A stretch of DNA of 64,000 nucleotides from Polynucleobacter sp. AP-Sving-400A-A2. GTDB taxonomy: Bacteria; Pseudomonadota; Gammaproteobacteria; Burkholderiales; Burkholderiaceae. Position 1 is the first letter of the stretch. Every line of letters starts with the position of its first letter. The position numbers were made by a program, and so were the translations under genes. The stretch is from assembly GCF_018688155.1 (NCBI RefSeq), contig NZ_CP061312.1:1674001-1738000 (forward strand), read 5' to 3'. Below are positions 8,807-17,387 of this stretch, piece after piece. Under the pieces are notes generated by a model. The model saw nothing but the letters and a program-made list of their open reading frames with translations. It had not been told where the DNA came from and searched no databases.

Positions 8807-11427
8807 TTAGATGCCACCCAATCTTTTACGCCAGCCAATGCCGCACCCAACTTGCTTGGGTCAGTTCCGCCGGCCATCGCCATCTCCGGTTTGCCACCGC
8901 CCTTACCGCCAACTTGCTGGGCAACGAAGTTCACTAAGTCCCCTGCTTTTACCTTAGCAATCGAATCCGCAGTCACGCCAGCAATCAGGCTCACCTTATC
9001 ACCCTGCACTGAAGCCAAGACAATTGCTGCAGTCTTTAACTTTGCTTTCAGGGCATCCATGGTCTCACGCAAGACTTGCGCATCAGCACCATCTAAGCGA
9101 GCGGCCAATACCTTGAGGCCATTGACATCAACTGCTTGCGTTGCCAACTCATCACCTTGGCTAGCAGCGAGCTTGGAATTGACCTTATCCAACTCACGCT
9201 CAGCCTGACGCAAACTATCTTGAAGTTGAGTAACACGACTCACTAAATCGCCGGGATGAGTTTTGAGCACTGCAGCCGCTTCATTAATTTTGTCTTCTAA
9301 ACCTTGTAAGAAGTTCAGGGCATTTTTGCCAGTCACCGCCTCAACGCGACGGATGCCAGCCGCAACCCCACCTTCAGAAACAATCTTTAAGCTTCCGATA
9401 TCACCCGTACGTCCAACGTGAGTTCCGCCACATAACTCTTTAGAAGTACCGATTTCTAGTACGCGCACTTCGTCTGCATACTTTTCGCCGAAGAGCATCG
9501 TGGCACCAGTTTTCTGAGCATCGTCTAAGGACATCACTTTTCCAGAGGTCGCAGTATTAGCCAAAATCTCGGCATTCACAATATCTTCTACCCGACGAAT
9601 TTCTTGAGCAGTAATGGGTGCGTTGTGAGTAAAGTCAAAACGGGTTTTACTAGCATCTACCAGAGAACCTTTTTGCTGCACATGGTCACCCAAGACTTCA
9701 CGCAATGCTTTATGCAAAATATGCGTAGCACTATGGTTTCGCATCGTTTCTGTTCTTTGCTGAGCATCTACCAAGGCGTTCAGCGCATCGCCCACCTTGA
9801 GCTCCCCCTCTTGCACTTCGCCCTGATGCCCAAAAACATCTGCCTGAATCTTGAAAGTATCTTCAACTGCAAAGCGAACTACTTCATTGCTTAACTCACC
9901 CTTGTCTCCAACCTGTCCACCAGACTCAGCGTAAAAAGGCGTGTTGTCTAACACAATCACGGCTGCATCACCAGCCTTGATGGACTGCACTGCAGAACCA
10001 TCAACATAGAGCGCGGTGACTTTGGCACCCTCATGCTTCAAGGTGTCGTAGCCATGAAACTGAGTTGGCTTACCGGAATACTCTAAGCCTTGAGCCACTT
10101 TGAACTTACCGGCCGCCCTTGCTTGATCGCGCTGCTTTTGCATTGCTAAATCAAAGCCTTCAGCATCAACCGTAACATCGCGCTCGCGGCACACGTCAGC
10201 AGTCAGATCCAATGGGAATCCAAAAGTGTCGTGCAAACGGAAGGCAGTCTCACCATCAACCGTCTTAGCGCCACTAGCAAGCGCGCCCTCCAAAATCTCC
10301 ATACCATTGGCGATAGTCTGAAAGAAGCGCTCTTCTTCCTGCTTAATCACTTCACTCACTTTATCTTGCGCCGCCTGCAACTCTGGATAAGCCTGACCCA
10401 TCTCTTTTACGAGGGCGGGAACAAGTTGATAAAAGAAAGGTTTTCGTGCGCCCAATTTATAACCATGACGAATCGCACGGCGTGTAATTCGACGAAGGAC
10501 ATAGCCACGACCTGCATTACCCGGAATCACACCATCCACCACTATAAAACTACAAGCGCGAATGTGATCGGCAATGACTTTAAGGGATGGACTGCTTAGA
10601 TCGCAATTCTCACCACCTGCTGCATCAACAGCCTCTTTAGCTGCTTTGAGCAAATTCACAAAGAGATCAATCTCATAGTTCGAGTGCACGTGCTGTAACA
10701 CTGCCGCAATACGCTCAAGGCCCATACCCGTATCGACGCTTGGCTTGGGCAATGGATTCATATTGCCCGCTTCATCGCGATTGAACTGCATGAATACGTT
10801 ATTCCAGATCTCAATATAGCGATCGCCATCTTCATCAGGGCTACCAGGAGGGCCACCAGCAATATGTGGGCCGTGGTCATAGAAGATTTCAGTACAAGGG
10901 CCGCAGGGTCCTGTATCACCCATCATCCAGAAGTTGTCTGAAGCGTAACGAGCGCCTTTGTTATCACCGATGCGAATGATGCGCTCTGCCGGAACGCCGA
11001 TTTGTTTGTTCCAAATCTCATAAGCCTCATCGTCTTCCGCATAAATCGTGACGAGCAGCTTTTCTTTTGGCAGTTGAAAGACCTCAGTCAGCAAACCCCA
11101 AGCAAACTGAATGGCATCTTTCTTGAAATAATCCCCAAAGGAGAAGTTACCCAGCATTTCAAAGAAGGTGTGATGACGGGCTGTATAGCCAACGTTATCC
11201 AAGTCATTGTGCTTACCACCAGCACGAATACATTTCTGAGCGCTTGTGGCTCGGTTATACGGGCGCTTATCAAAGCCTAAAAATACGTCCTTAAACTGGT
11301 TCATCCCCGCATTAGTAAATAACAGTGTCGGGTCGTCTCCAGGCACCACTGGGCTAGATGGGACGATTTGATGACCTTTTTGGGCGAAGTAGTCCAGGTA
11401 CGCCTGGCGAATTTGAGAGACTTTCAT
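8803..11427 (-). CDS. alaS: Alanyl-tRNA synthetase
   Basis: Class II synthetase that charges tRNA-Ala and edits mischarged Ser and Gly. At 874 residues from the ATG at 11427 it matches the family's usual size. The N-terminal catalytic domain begins [14 protein letters not shown] and contains [17 protein letters not shown]. The editing domain has the zinc motif HSATHILH near residue 561 and CGGTHV near residue 666. The C-terminal DHHA1 domain ends with [15 protein letters not shown]. An ATG 19 codons further upstream exists but lies beyond the promoter-like elements, so I prefer 11427. The 3' end overlaps a tusA-like gene by four bases. Confidence 0.96.
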   Translation of the reverse strand: MKVSQIRQAYLDYFAQKGHQIVPSSPVVPGDDPTLLFTNAGMNQFKDVFLGFDKRPYNRATSAQKCIRAGGKHNDLDNVGYTARHHTFFEMLGNFSFGDYFKKDAIQFAWGLLTEVFQLPKEKLLVTIYAEDDEAYEIWNKQIGVPAERIIRIGDNKGARYASDNFWMMGDTGPCGPCTEIFYDHGPHIAGGPPGSPDEDGDRYIEIWNNVFMQFNRDEAGNMNPLPKPSVDTGMGLERIAAVLQHVHSNYEIDLFVNLLKAAKEAVDAAGGENCDLSSPSLKVIADHIRACSFIVVDGVIPGNAGRGYVLRRITRRAIRHGYKLGARKPFFYQLVPALVKEMGQAYPELQAAQDKVSEVIKQEEERFFQTIANGMEILEGALASGAKTVDGETAFRLHDTFGFPLDLTADVCRERDVTVDAEGFDLAMQKQRDQARAAGKFKVAQGLEYSGKPTQFHGYDTLKHEGAKVTALYVDGSAVQSIKAGDAAVIVLDNTPFYAESGGQVGDKGELSNEVVRFAVEDTFKIQADVFGHQGEVQEGELKVGDALNALVDAQQRTETMRNHSATHILHKALREVLGDHVQQKGSLVDASKTRFDFTHNAPITAQEIRRVEDIVNAEILANTATSGKVMSLDDAQKTGATMLFGEKYADEVRVLEIGTSKELCGGTHVGRTGDIGSLKIVSEGGVAAGIRRVEAVTGKNALNFLQGLEDKINEAAAVLKTHPGDLVSRVTQLQDSLRQAERELDKVNSKLAASQGDELATQAVDVNGLKVLAARLDGADAQVLRETMDALKAKLKTAAIVLASVQGDKVSLIAGVTADSIAKVKAGDLVNFVAQQVGGKGGGKPEMAMAGGTDPSKLGAALAGVKDWVASK

Positions 11428-11434
11428 GCGAATA

Positions 11435-11463
11435 ATTATCGCATTGGCACTAGTCGGGGGCAA
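11435..11463 (-). promoter_or_regulatory. Predicted alaS promoter giving a leaderless mRNA
   Basis: On the minus strand, TTGCCC (11463-11458) and GATAAT (11440-11435) are separated by 17 bases. The -10 box ends 7 bases before the alaS ATG at 11427, so transcription would begin at or within a base or two of the start codon. No Shine-Dalgarno sequence precedes the ATG. Confidence 0.6.
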
Positions 11464-11518
11464 ACCCTTGGTAAACCACCTCAATCCTGCCTTACAATCC
11501 CGTAACGTTAATAAATAG

Positions 11519-11536
11519 ATCGACCTTTAAGTCGAT
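11519..11536 (+). promoter_or_regulatory. Small hairpin next to the tctB ribosome binding site
   Basis: ATCGAC (11519-11524) and GTCGAT (11531-11536) can form a 6-bp stem with a 6-base loop. It ends two bases before the AAGGAG ribosome binding site (11539-11544) of tctB. It might modulate ribosome access or stabilise the message. It is short and AT-closed, so the effect is speculative. Confidence 0.35.
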
Positions 11537-11550
11537 ATAAGGAGCTCAAC

Positions 11551-12012
11551 TTGAAAATTCGCAATCAACGGGATTTTGGTGCCGGAATCATGTATATGGT
11601 TATCGGCCTGTTCTTCACCATAGTGGCCACTCAGTACCCTATGGGTACCGCCGCGAAAATGGGTCCTGGCTACTTTCCATTTTGGCTTGGCATATTGATG
11701 ACGCTTTTAGGGCTCCTAGTGCTAATTAAGTCTATGGGCGCTAAAGCTGCAATTGAGTCTATTCCCAAGTTCAACTGGAAGATCATTGCGCAAATTACTG
11801 GTGCGGTAGTCCTGTACGGCTTGCTGCTCCCTAAAATGGGCTTTTTAGTGGCTGTAGTGGTTCTGGTATTTGTATCGGCAAGCGCGAGTAAGGAATTTAC
11901 CTGGAAAGGCACCACAATTAATGCCGCCTTTTTAGTAACCTTCACTTACTCAGTCTTCGTTTTGGGTCTTAAGCTTCAGTTCCCACTGCTACCTTTCTTC
12001 TTGCAACAATAA
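11551..12012 (+). CDS. tctB: Tripartite tricarboxylate transporter, small membrane subunit TctB
   Basis: A 153-residue inner-membrane protein with four predicted helices (about residues 11-30, 40-60, 80-100 and 120-145). It fits TctB, the small membrane subunit of a secondary transporter that takes up carboxylates delivered by a periplasmic binding protein. The start is TTG at 11551, supported by a good AAGGAG 6 bases upstream and by the sequence MKIRNQRDFGAGIMYM, a typical TctB N-terminus. tctA follows after 19 bases. The binding protein tctC that often precedes tctB is missing; upstream lies divergent alaS. Confidence 0.88.
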   Translation: MKIRNQRDFGAGIMYMVIGLFFTIVATQYPMGTAAKMGPGYFPFWLGILMTLLGLLVLIKSMGAKAAIESIPKFNWKIIAQITGAVVLYGLLLPKMGFLVAVVVLVFVSASASKEFTWKGTTINAAFLVTFTYSVFVLGLKLQFPLLPFFLQQ

Positions 12013-12031
12013 CGAACCGGGACTCTTCAAA

Positions 12032-13534
12032 ATGGATTTATTTGCTAATTTAGCGCTCGGTTTCGATACAGCGTTTACCTTACAAAACCTGATGTACTGC
12101 CTGATTGGCTGTATTTTAGGTACATTAATTGGCGTTTTGCCAGGCTTAGGCCCAATCGCAACCATTGCGATGCTTCTGCCAGCCACCTATGCATTGCCTC
12201 CAATTGCAGCTTTAATTATGTTGGCCGGTATTTACTACGGCTCACAGTACGGTGGCTCTACTACTGCGATTTTGCTCAACATCCCAGGGGAAACGTCCTC
12301 GGTAGTGACGGCGATTGACGGTTACCAAATGGCCAGAAATGGTCGAGCAGGTGTAGCCCTCTTTACTGCTGGTATGGGTTCATTCTTTGCTGGTTGCGTA
12401 GCAACATTAGTTTTGGCTGCATTTGCTGCACCACTCTCCCAGTTAGCATTTAAGTTCGGCCCTGCTGAGTACTTCTCCTTAATGGTTCTAGGACTGATTG
12501 GTGCGGTCGTACTGGCCTCAGGCTCTTTAATTAAAGCGATCGGCATGATCATCCTCGGTCTCTTGATGGGCCTGATTGGTACTGACGTGAACTCTGGTGT
12601 GTCACGCTATGCTTTTGACATCCCTGAATTGAGTGATGGCATTGGATTCGTGGCCGTTGCTATGGGCGTCTTTGGTTTTGCGGAAATTATGGGCAATCTG
12701 GAAAAGACTGGTGATGACGAGGGCTTCCTCAACAAACTCACCACCATGATGCCGACCAAGACTGATATCAAGCGCATGATTCCTTCGATCTTGCGCGGCA
12801 CAACTATTGGCTCTATTCTGGGGATTCTGCCAGGCGGTGGTGCTGCTTTGGCAGCCTTTGGCGCCTACTCAGTTGAAAAGAAGTCTTCTAAGTACAGCCA
12901 CGAATTTGGTAAGGGTGCGATTGAGGGTGTAGCAGGTCCTGAAGCAGCAAACAATGCTGCCGCTCAAACCTCCTTCATCCCATTGCTGACCTTAGGTATC
13001 CCACCGAATGCTGTGATGGCCTTGATGGTTGGTGCGATGACGATTCATAACATTCAGCCTGGTCCACAAGTGATGACTAGCAACCCAGCCTTGTTCTGGG
13101 GTCTGATTGCCTCGATGTGGATCGGTAACGTGATGTTGATTCTCTTGAACTTGCCACTCATCGGTATTTGGGTAAAGCTCTTGAAGATTCCTTATCGCTT
13201 TCTCTACCCAGCAATTTTGGTGTTCTGCTGTATCGGTGTGTATACCGTCAACAACACTGTATTTGACGTTTATGTCACCGCAGCCTTTGGTTTAATTGGT
13301 TACCTCTTCTTCAAGTTAGGTTGTGAGCCTCCTCCACTTCTCCTTGGCTTCGTGCTTGGGCCGATGATGGAAGAGAACTTCCGTCGCGCCCTCTTGCTGT
13401 CACGTGGTGACTTCACAACCTTCTTAACCCGTCCACTCTCTTTAGGCTTGCTCATCGCAGCAGCCCTCTTAGTTGTGATCGTGGCCTTGCCTGCGGTTAA
13501 GAAAACCCGTGAAGAGGCTTTCGTAGAAGAGTAA
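12032..13534 (+). CDS. tctA: Tripartite tricarboxylate transporter, large membrane subunit TctA
   Basis: The 500-residue main permease subunit of a TctABC-type transporter, with about twelve hydrophobic segments. Two family signatures are visible: GVLPGLGPIATIAMLLPAT near residues 36-54, and the internally related GILPGGGAALAAFGAYSVEK near residues 263-282, reflecting the inverted repeat of the fold. The segment YGSQYGGSTTAILLNIPGE follows the first. It pairs with tctB directly upstream and is followed by a strong terminator, so tctB-tctA is a two-gene unit. Substrate is unknown because no binding protein is encoded beside it; an unlinked Bug protein must supply the specificity. Confidence 0.94.
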   Translation: MDLFANLALGFDTAFTLQNLMYCLIGCILGTLIGVLPGLGPIATIAMLLPATYALPPIAALIMLAGIYYGSQYGGSTTAILLNIPGETSSVVTAIDGYQMARNGRAGVALFTAGMGSFFAGCVATLVLAAFAAPLSQLAFKFGPAEYFSLMVLGLIGAVVLASGSLIKAIGMIILGLLMGLIGTDVNSGVSRYAFDIPELSDGIGFVAVAMGVFGFAEIMGNLEKTGDDEGFLNKLTTMMPTKTDIKRMIPSILRGTTIGSILGILPGGGAALAAFGAYSVEKKSSKYSHEFGKGAIEGVAGPEAANNAAAQTSFIPLLTLGIPPNAVMALMVGAMTIHNIQPGPQVMTSNPALFWGLIASMWIGNVMLILLNLPLIGIWVKLLKIPYRFLYPAILVFCCIGVYTVNNTVFDVYVTAAFGLIGYLFFKLGCEPPPLLLGFVLGPMMEENFRRALLLSRGDFTTFLTRPLSLGLLIAAALLVVIVALPAVKKTREEAFVEE

Positions 13535-13557
13535 TTCTCGAGCACTTCCCAGAAACG

Positions 13558-13586
13558 AGCCCGCAGCAGTTTGCGGGCTTTTTTCT
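13558..13586 (+). terminator. Rho-independent terminator after tctA
   Basis: AGCCCGCA (13558-13565) and TGCGGGCT (13572-13579) form a perfect 8-bp GC-rich stem with a 6-base loop, followed by a T-rich tract. It closes tctB-tctA and ends only about 20 bases before the predicted glnS -10 box. Confidence 0.92.
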
Positions 13587-13606
13587 TTATAGGCGGGGGT
13601 TTTCTC

Positions 13607-13612
13607 TACAAT
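13607..13612 (+). promoter_or_regulatory. Predicted glnS -10 box with no leader
   Basis: TACAAT lies 6 bases before the glnS ATG at 13619, the normal spacing from a -10 box to the transcription start. The preceding terminator of tctA means glnS needs its own promoter here. No convincing -35 hexamer is visible at 17 bases, and no Shine-Dalgarno sequence precedes the ATG. Confidence 0.5.
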
Positions 13613-13618
13613 GAGCGC

Positions 13619-15391
13619 ATGTCCCAAGATAGCAAACCATCTAAAACGCCTGCCGGCACTCTTGCTGAGCCCTCCAACTTTTTGCGCCAGATCATCGATC
13701 ATGACCTGGCAAGTGGCGCCTACCAGAACCGTAGCAATCGAGATGGTCAAGCTATCCCCTCCATCATTACGCGCTTTCCACCGGAACCCAATGGCTATCT
13801 TCATATTGGCCATGCTAAAAGTATTTGCCTGAACTTTGGCTTAGCAGCTGATTACAACAATCAATCAGGTGGTGCGCGTTGTAATATGCGCTTAGACGAC
13901 ACCAATCCAGTCAAAGAAGATATTGAGTACGCTGACAGCATTTTGGATGCAGTCAAATGGCTTGGATTTGATTGGGGCACACATTTGTATCACGCGAGTG
14001 ATTACTTTGATCAACTCTATGAGTTTGCCGAAATTCTGATTCAAAATGGCAAAGCCTATGTTGATAGTCAGAGTGCGGATGACATCCACACTAATCGTGG
14101 AAATTTTGGCCAAGTTGGAAAGAATAGTCCGTACCGCGATCGCACGCCCGATGAAAACCTAGCTTTATTTCGCGAGATGCGTGATGGTAAATACAAAGAT
14201 GGTGAGCATGTACTGCGCTTAAAGATCGACATGGCGCATCCGAATATCGTGATGCGCGATCCCGTGGTTTATCGTATTCGTCATACGGATCACCACCGCA
14301 CTGGCAGCAAGTGGTGCATCTATCCTTTATATGACTTCACACACTGCATTTCTGATGCCCTAGAAAATGTGTCGCACTCTATTTGCACTTTGGAGTTTGA
14401 AAATAATCGCCCGCTCTACGATTGGATTGTTGCCTCATTAGCGGAGCTGGGGATCTTCAAAAATCCCGTTCCACATCAATACGAGTTTGCTCGCCTCAAC
14501 TTAACTTACACCATCACTAGCAAGCGCAAGCTACTGCAATTGGTGGAAGAAAAACATGTGGATAGCTGGGATGATCCACGGATGCCAACCATCGTAGGTA
14601 TTCGTCGCAGAGGTTATACGCCTGAGAGTATTCGTCTGTTCTGTGAACGCATTGGTGTCTCTAAAGCGGATAGTTGGATTGACATGAGCACCCTAGATCA
14701 AGCCTTACGGGATGATCTTGAGGCCAAGGCTCCAAGGGCCACAGCGGTCCTTAAGCCACTCAAGCTCGTTATTGAGAACTGGGATGCGTCCGCGAGTGAA
14801 CCTTGCTCAGCACCGCGCCATCCACAACACCCCGAGTGGGGTAATCGCGAGTTTCATTTCACAAAAGAATTGTGGATTGAAGAAGATGATTTTATGAAAG
14901 AGCCAATCAAAGGATTCTTCAGACTCTATCCACCAATTGGTGATCAAGTTGGTGGACGCGTGCGTTTGCGTCATGGCTTTGTAATTGAGTGCACCGGCTT
15001 TGAAGTGGATGCGAATGGTAATGTGATTCAAGTTAATGCAACGCACTTTCCAGATAGTAAGAGTGGTACCTCTGGGTCAAATAATTACAAGGTGAAGGGC
15101 AATATTCATTGGGTCAGCGCGGCAGAGGCTGTGCCTGCACAAGTGCGCCTTTACGATCACCTATTTAATGACCCGCACCCCGATAGTGGAGATAAAAATT
15201 TCCTTGAGGCAATCAATCCTCACTCGAAGGAAACGATTACTGCGTACTTAGAACCTTGTATGAAAGACGCTAAAGCAGAAGATCGCTTTCAGTTTGAGCG
15301 CCATGGCTACTTTGTTGCGGATCAAAGCGATTCAAAACCAGGACAACCGGTATTTAATCGTACGGTCGGACTTAAGGATGCTTGGAAATAG
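13619..15391 (+). CDS. glnS: Glutaminyl-tRNA synthetase
   Basis: Class I synthetase that charges tRNA-Gln directly. The 590-residue product carries the HIGH motif in FPPEPNGYLHIGHAKS (about residues 54-69), the LDDTNP segment shared by the Glu/Gln family, and a KMSKS-like loop TSKRK near residue 300. The C-terminal anticodon-binding barrels extend to the end. I chose ATG at 13619 (MSQDSKP) instead of an ATG 16 codons upstream, because the upstream codons overlap the tctA terminator. The 3' end overlaps the convergent epimerase-like gene by 20 bases. Confidence 0.95.
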   Translation: MSQDSKPSKTPAGTLAEPSNFLRQIIDHDLASGAYQNRSNRDGQAIPSIITRFPPEPNGYLHIGHAKSICLNFGLAADYNNQSGGARCNMRLDDTNPVKEDIEYADSILDAVKWLGFDWGTHLYHASDYFDQLYEFAEILIQNGKAYVDSQSADDIHTNRGNFGQVGKNSPYRDRTPDENLALFREMRDGKYKDGEHVLRLKIDMAHPNIVMRDPVVYRIRHTDHHRTGSKWCIYPLYDFTHCISDALENVSHSICTLEFENNRPLYDWIVASLAELGIFKNPVPHQYEFARLNLTYTITSKRKLLQLVEEKHVDSWDDPRMPTIVGIRRRGYTPESIRLFCERIGVSKADSWIDMSTLDQALRDDLEAKAPRATAVLKPLKLVIENWDASASEPCSAPRHPQHPEWGNREFHFTKELWIEEDDFMKEPIKGFFRLYPPIGDQVGGRVRLRHGFVIECTGFEVDANGNVIQVNATHFPDSKSGTSGSNNYKVKGNIHWVSAAEAVPAQVRLYDHLFNDPHPDSGDKNFLEAINPHSKETITAYLEPCMKDAKAEDRFQFERHGYFVADQSDSKPGQPVFNRTVGLKDAWK

Positions 15392-16259
15392 TTTTTAGAA
15401 ACTCTGCGACGCTGGGATAGCGTAGCGGGGTTTTCAATTCCGAGAGTCGCACATTCGTTACGCGCCGTGACTCCCGCATAAACGACCACAGCATAGGGGA
15501 TACGATTTTCTCCAACTGCTCAGCTGGTAATCTGGGTGGTCGCTCCAAACCGAACGCATCAGCTACTTCATCAAAGTAATCACCCATCTTGGTTTCACCA
15601 CCGTCACAGGCGTTAATGACACGCTGTGGCTTGCCGTGATAGACGGCGGCACAAACCAATCTTGCCAAGTCATCACTCTGAATATGGTTCGAGTAGGCAT
15701 CCTCCGCCGCAATTAAGGCGGGCGTTCCCGCCTGGATGCGCTCAACCGGCAAGCGGTCGGCAGCGTAGATGCCAGGTACACGCAGAATAGTGAGGGCGAC
15801 TCCATGAGCTGGGGCCCAAAGACGTAGGCAGTTTTCTGCATCTACCCGTCGCTTGGCTCGCTCGCTTTGGGGTTTAACTGGTGTTACTTCACTTACCTTG
15901 GCACCCGCGTGATCACCATAAACACCCGTGGTACTCACATAAATCAGGCGCCCAACAGTATTGGAGCCTTGGGCTAAAATTCGGAGGAGGTTGCGAGTTC
16001 GGCAATCACGATGACCTGTATTTTGGGGTGGTGCTAAGTGGATCACGGTTTGCGCTAATCCACTTAAACGCCACAAGCTATCGGGCTTATCCAGATCCCC
16101 CAAAATCGGAATCGCGCCAACCGCCCTCAACTCCTGAAAACGGGTTTTCTGGGAAGTTAAGGCATACACGCGATGACTTCGAGCGAGCTGCTTAGCAACG
16201 CGCAGACCAATGTCACCGCAGCCAACGATCAGGATTCGAGATTTACCAAAAGATTGCAT
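15372..16259 (-). CDS. NAD(P)-dependent epimerase/reductase-like protein (extended SDR)
   Basis: A 295-residue Rossmann-fold protein of the extended short-chain dehydrogenase family. The N-terminal ILIVGCGDIGLRVAKQL (residues 9-25) is a GxGxxG dinucleotide-binding motif, and YVSTTGVYGD contains the expected catalytic Ser-Thr region. The usual active-site YxxxK is not evident: the segment after VYGD reads SERAKRRVDAEN, so catalytic function may be altered, as in atypical SDRs of the YeeZ type. Its 3' end overlaps glnS by 20 bases, and it is divergent from the reductase gene after a 36-base gap. TACGAT lies 7 bases before its ATG. Substrate is unknown. Confidence 0.8.
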   Translation of the reverse strand: MQSFGKSRILIVGCGDIGLRVAKQLARSHRVYALTSQKTRFQELRAVGAIPILGDLDKPDSLWRLSGLAQTVIHLAPPQNTGHRDCRTRNLLRILAQGSNTVGRLIYVSTTGVYGDHAGAKVSEVTPVKPQSERAKRRVDAENCLRLWAPAHGVALTILRVPGIYAADRLPVERIQAGTPALIAAEDAYSNHIQSDDLARLVCAAVYHGKPQRVINACDGGETKMGDYFDEVADAFGLERPPRLPAEQLEKIVSPMLWSFMRESRRVTNVRLSELKTPLRYPSVAEFLKTISKHP

Positions 16260-16295
16260 AGATCACATCGTAACGATTTATTGAAAGGAATGAGA

Positions 16296-17336
16296 GTGTC
16301 TTATCTAGTCACGCTCAAGGCGAGCGGCAAACAATTTACTGTGCAGAAGGATGAGACCCTCCTGGAGGCAGCCTTACAGCAGGGCATCACCCTGCCCTAT
16401 GGTTGTAAAAATGGTGCCTGTGGATCCTGTAAAGGCAAGATTCTGGAAGGTCAGGTAGAGCATGGTCAGCATAGCGCCGCAGCCTTAAGCCCGACTGATG
16501 AAGCCACCGGTGGCACCTTGTTTTGCTGCGCCCACCCTAAATCAGACCTTCTCATTGAAGCTCGTGAAGTTCAGGGTGCTGGTGATATCGCCATTCGAAA
16601 AGTACCTTGTCGCGTCAACACCATCGTAAAACCGAGTGAAGATGTGGCTATTCTTCAATTGCAATTACCAGCTGCCGAGCGCTTTCAATTTTTAGCTGGC
16701 CAGTATTTAGAGTTTCTACTCAAAGATGGTCAGCGCCGTGCTTATTCCATTGCCAATGCCCCTGATCAAGAGGGTCCACTCGAGCTACATATTCGACACT
16801 TGCCGGGCGGGCTCTTTACCGATCCAGTCTTTGGTGCAAAAGACCCCGCTTTAAAAGAGAAAGATATTCTGCGTTTTGAAGGTCCATTGGGCAGCTTCTT
16901 TTTAAGAGAAGATTCTAAGAAACCCATCATCTTTGTTGCGGCGGGTACTGGCTTTGCACCGATTAAATCCATCATCGAGCAAATGCGGCTCAAAAAGATC
17001 CAGCGCCCGATTCATCTGTATTGGGGCGGACGGCGCCCTAGCGACCTCTACCTTAATGAGCTCTGTGAGGCATGGGCAAAAGATATTCCTGACTTCAAGT
17101 ACATCCCGGTCATATCAGATGCACTACCGGAGGACCAATGGACTGGGCGCACAGGCTTTGTGCACCAAGCCGTGATGGCCGACCATCTCAATATGAGCCC
17201 TTACCAGGTCTATGCCTGCGGCGCCCCTGTAGTGGTCAATGCGGCCCGCCAGGACTTTGCATCCCAGTGCAGCTTGCCCGAAGAGGAATTCTTTGCAGAC
17301 TCCTTTACCAGTGCAGCTGACCTCGCGACAAACTAG
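16296..17336 (+). CDS. Ferredoxin-FNR fusion reductase (annotated elsewhere as CDP-6-deoxy-glucoseen reductase type)
   Basis: A 346-residue NAD(P)H-dependent electron-transfer protein. The N-terminal 2Fe-2S ferredoxin domain has the cysteine pattern CKNGACGSC around residues 36-44 with a fourth cysteine in the later CCAHP. It is followed by an FAD domain with RAYSIANAP and an NAD(P) domain with GTGFAPIKSII. The family is related to AscD/RfbI, which act in dideoxysugar synthesis, but there are no sugar genes nearby, so here it is more likely a general oxygenase reductase. GTG at 16296 is preferred: AAAGGA lies 6 bases upstream and the product starts MSYLVTLK, typical of relatives. ATG at 16290 is the alternative. 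Confidence 0.85.
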   Translation: MSYLVTLKASGKQFTVQKDETLLEAALQQGITLPYGCKNGACGSCKGKILEGQVEHGQHSAAALSPTDEATGGTLFCCAHPKSDLLIEAREVQGAGDIAIRKVPCRVNTIVKPSEDVAILQLQLPAAERFQFLAGQYLEFLLKDGQRRAYSIANAPDQEGPLELHIRHLPGGLFTDPVFGAKDPALKEKDILRFEGPLGSFFLREDSKKPIIFVAAGTGFAPIKSIIEQMRLKKIQRPIHLYWGGRRPSDLYLNELCEAWAKDIPDFKYIPVISDALPEDQWTGRTGFVHQAVMADHLNMSPYQVYACGAPVVVNAARQDFASQCSLPEEEFFADSFTSAADLATN

Positions 17337-17387
17337 CCTGCTAAGCGTGATAATAGAAACCTCATTTGATTTCACTTTGCATACGAT

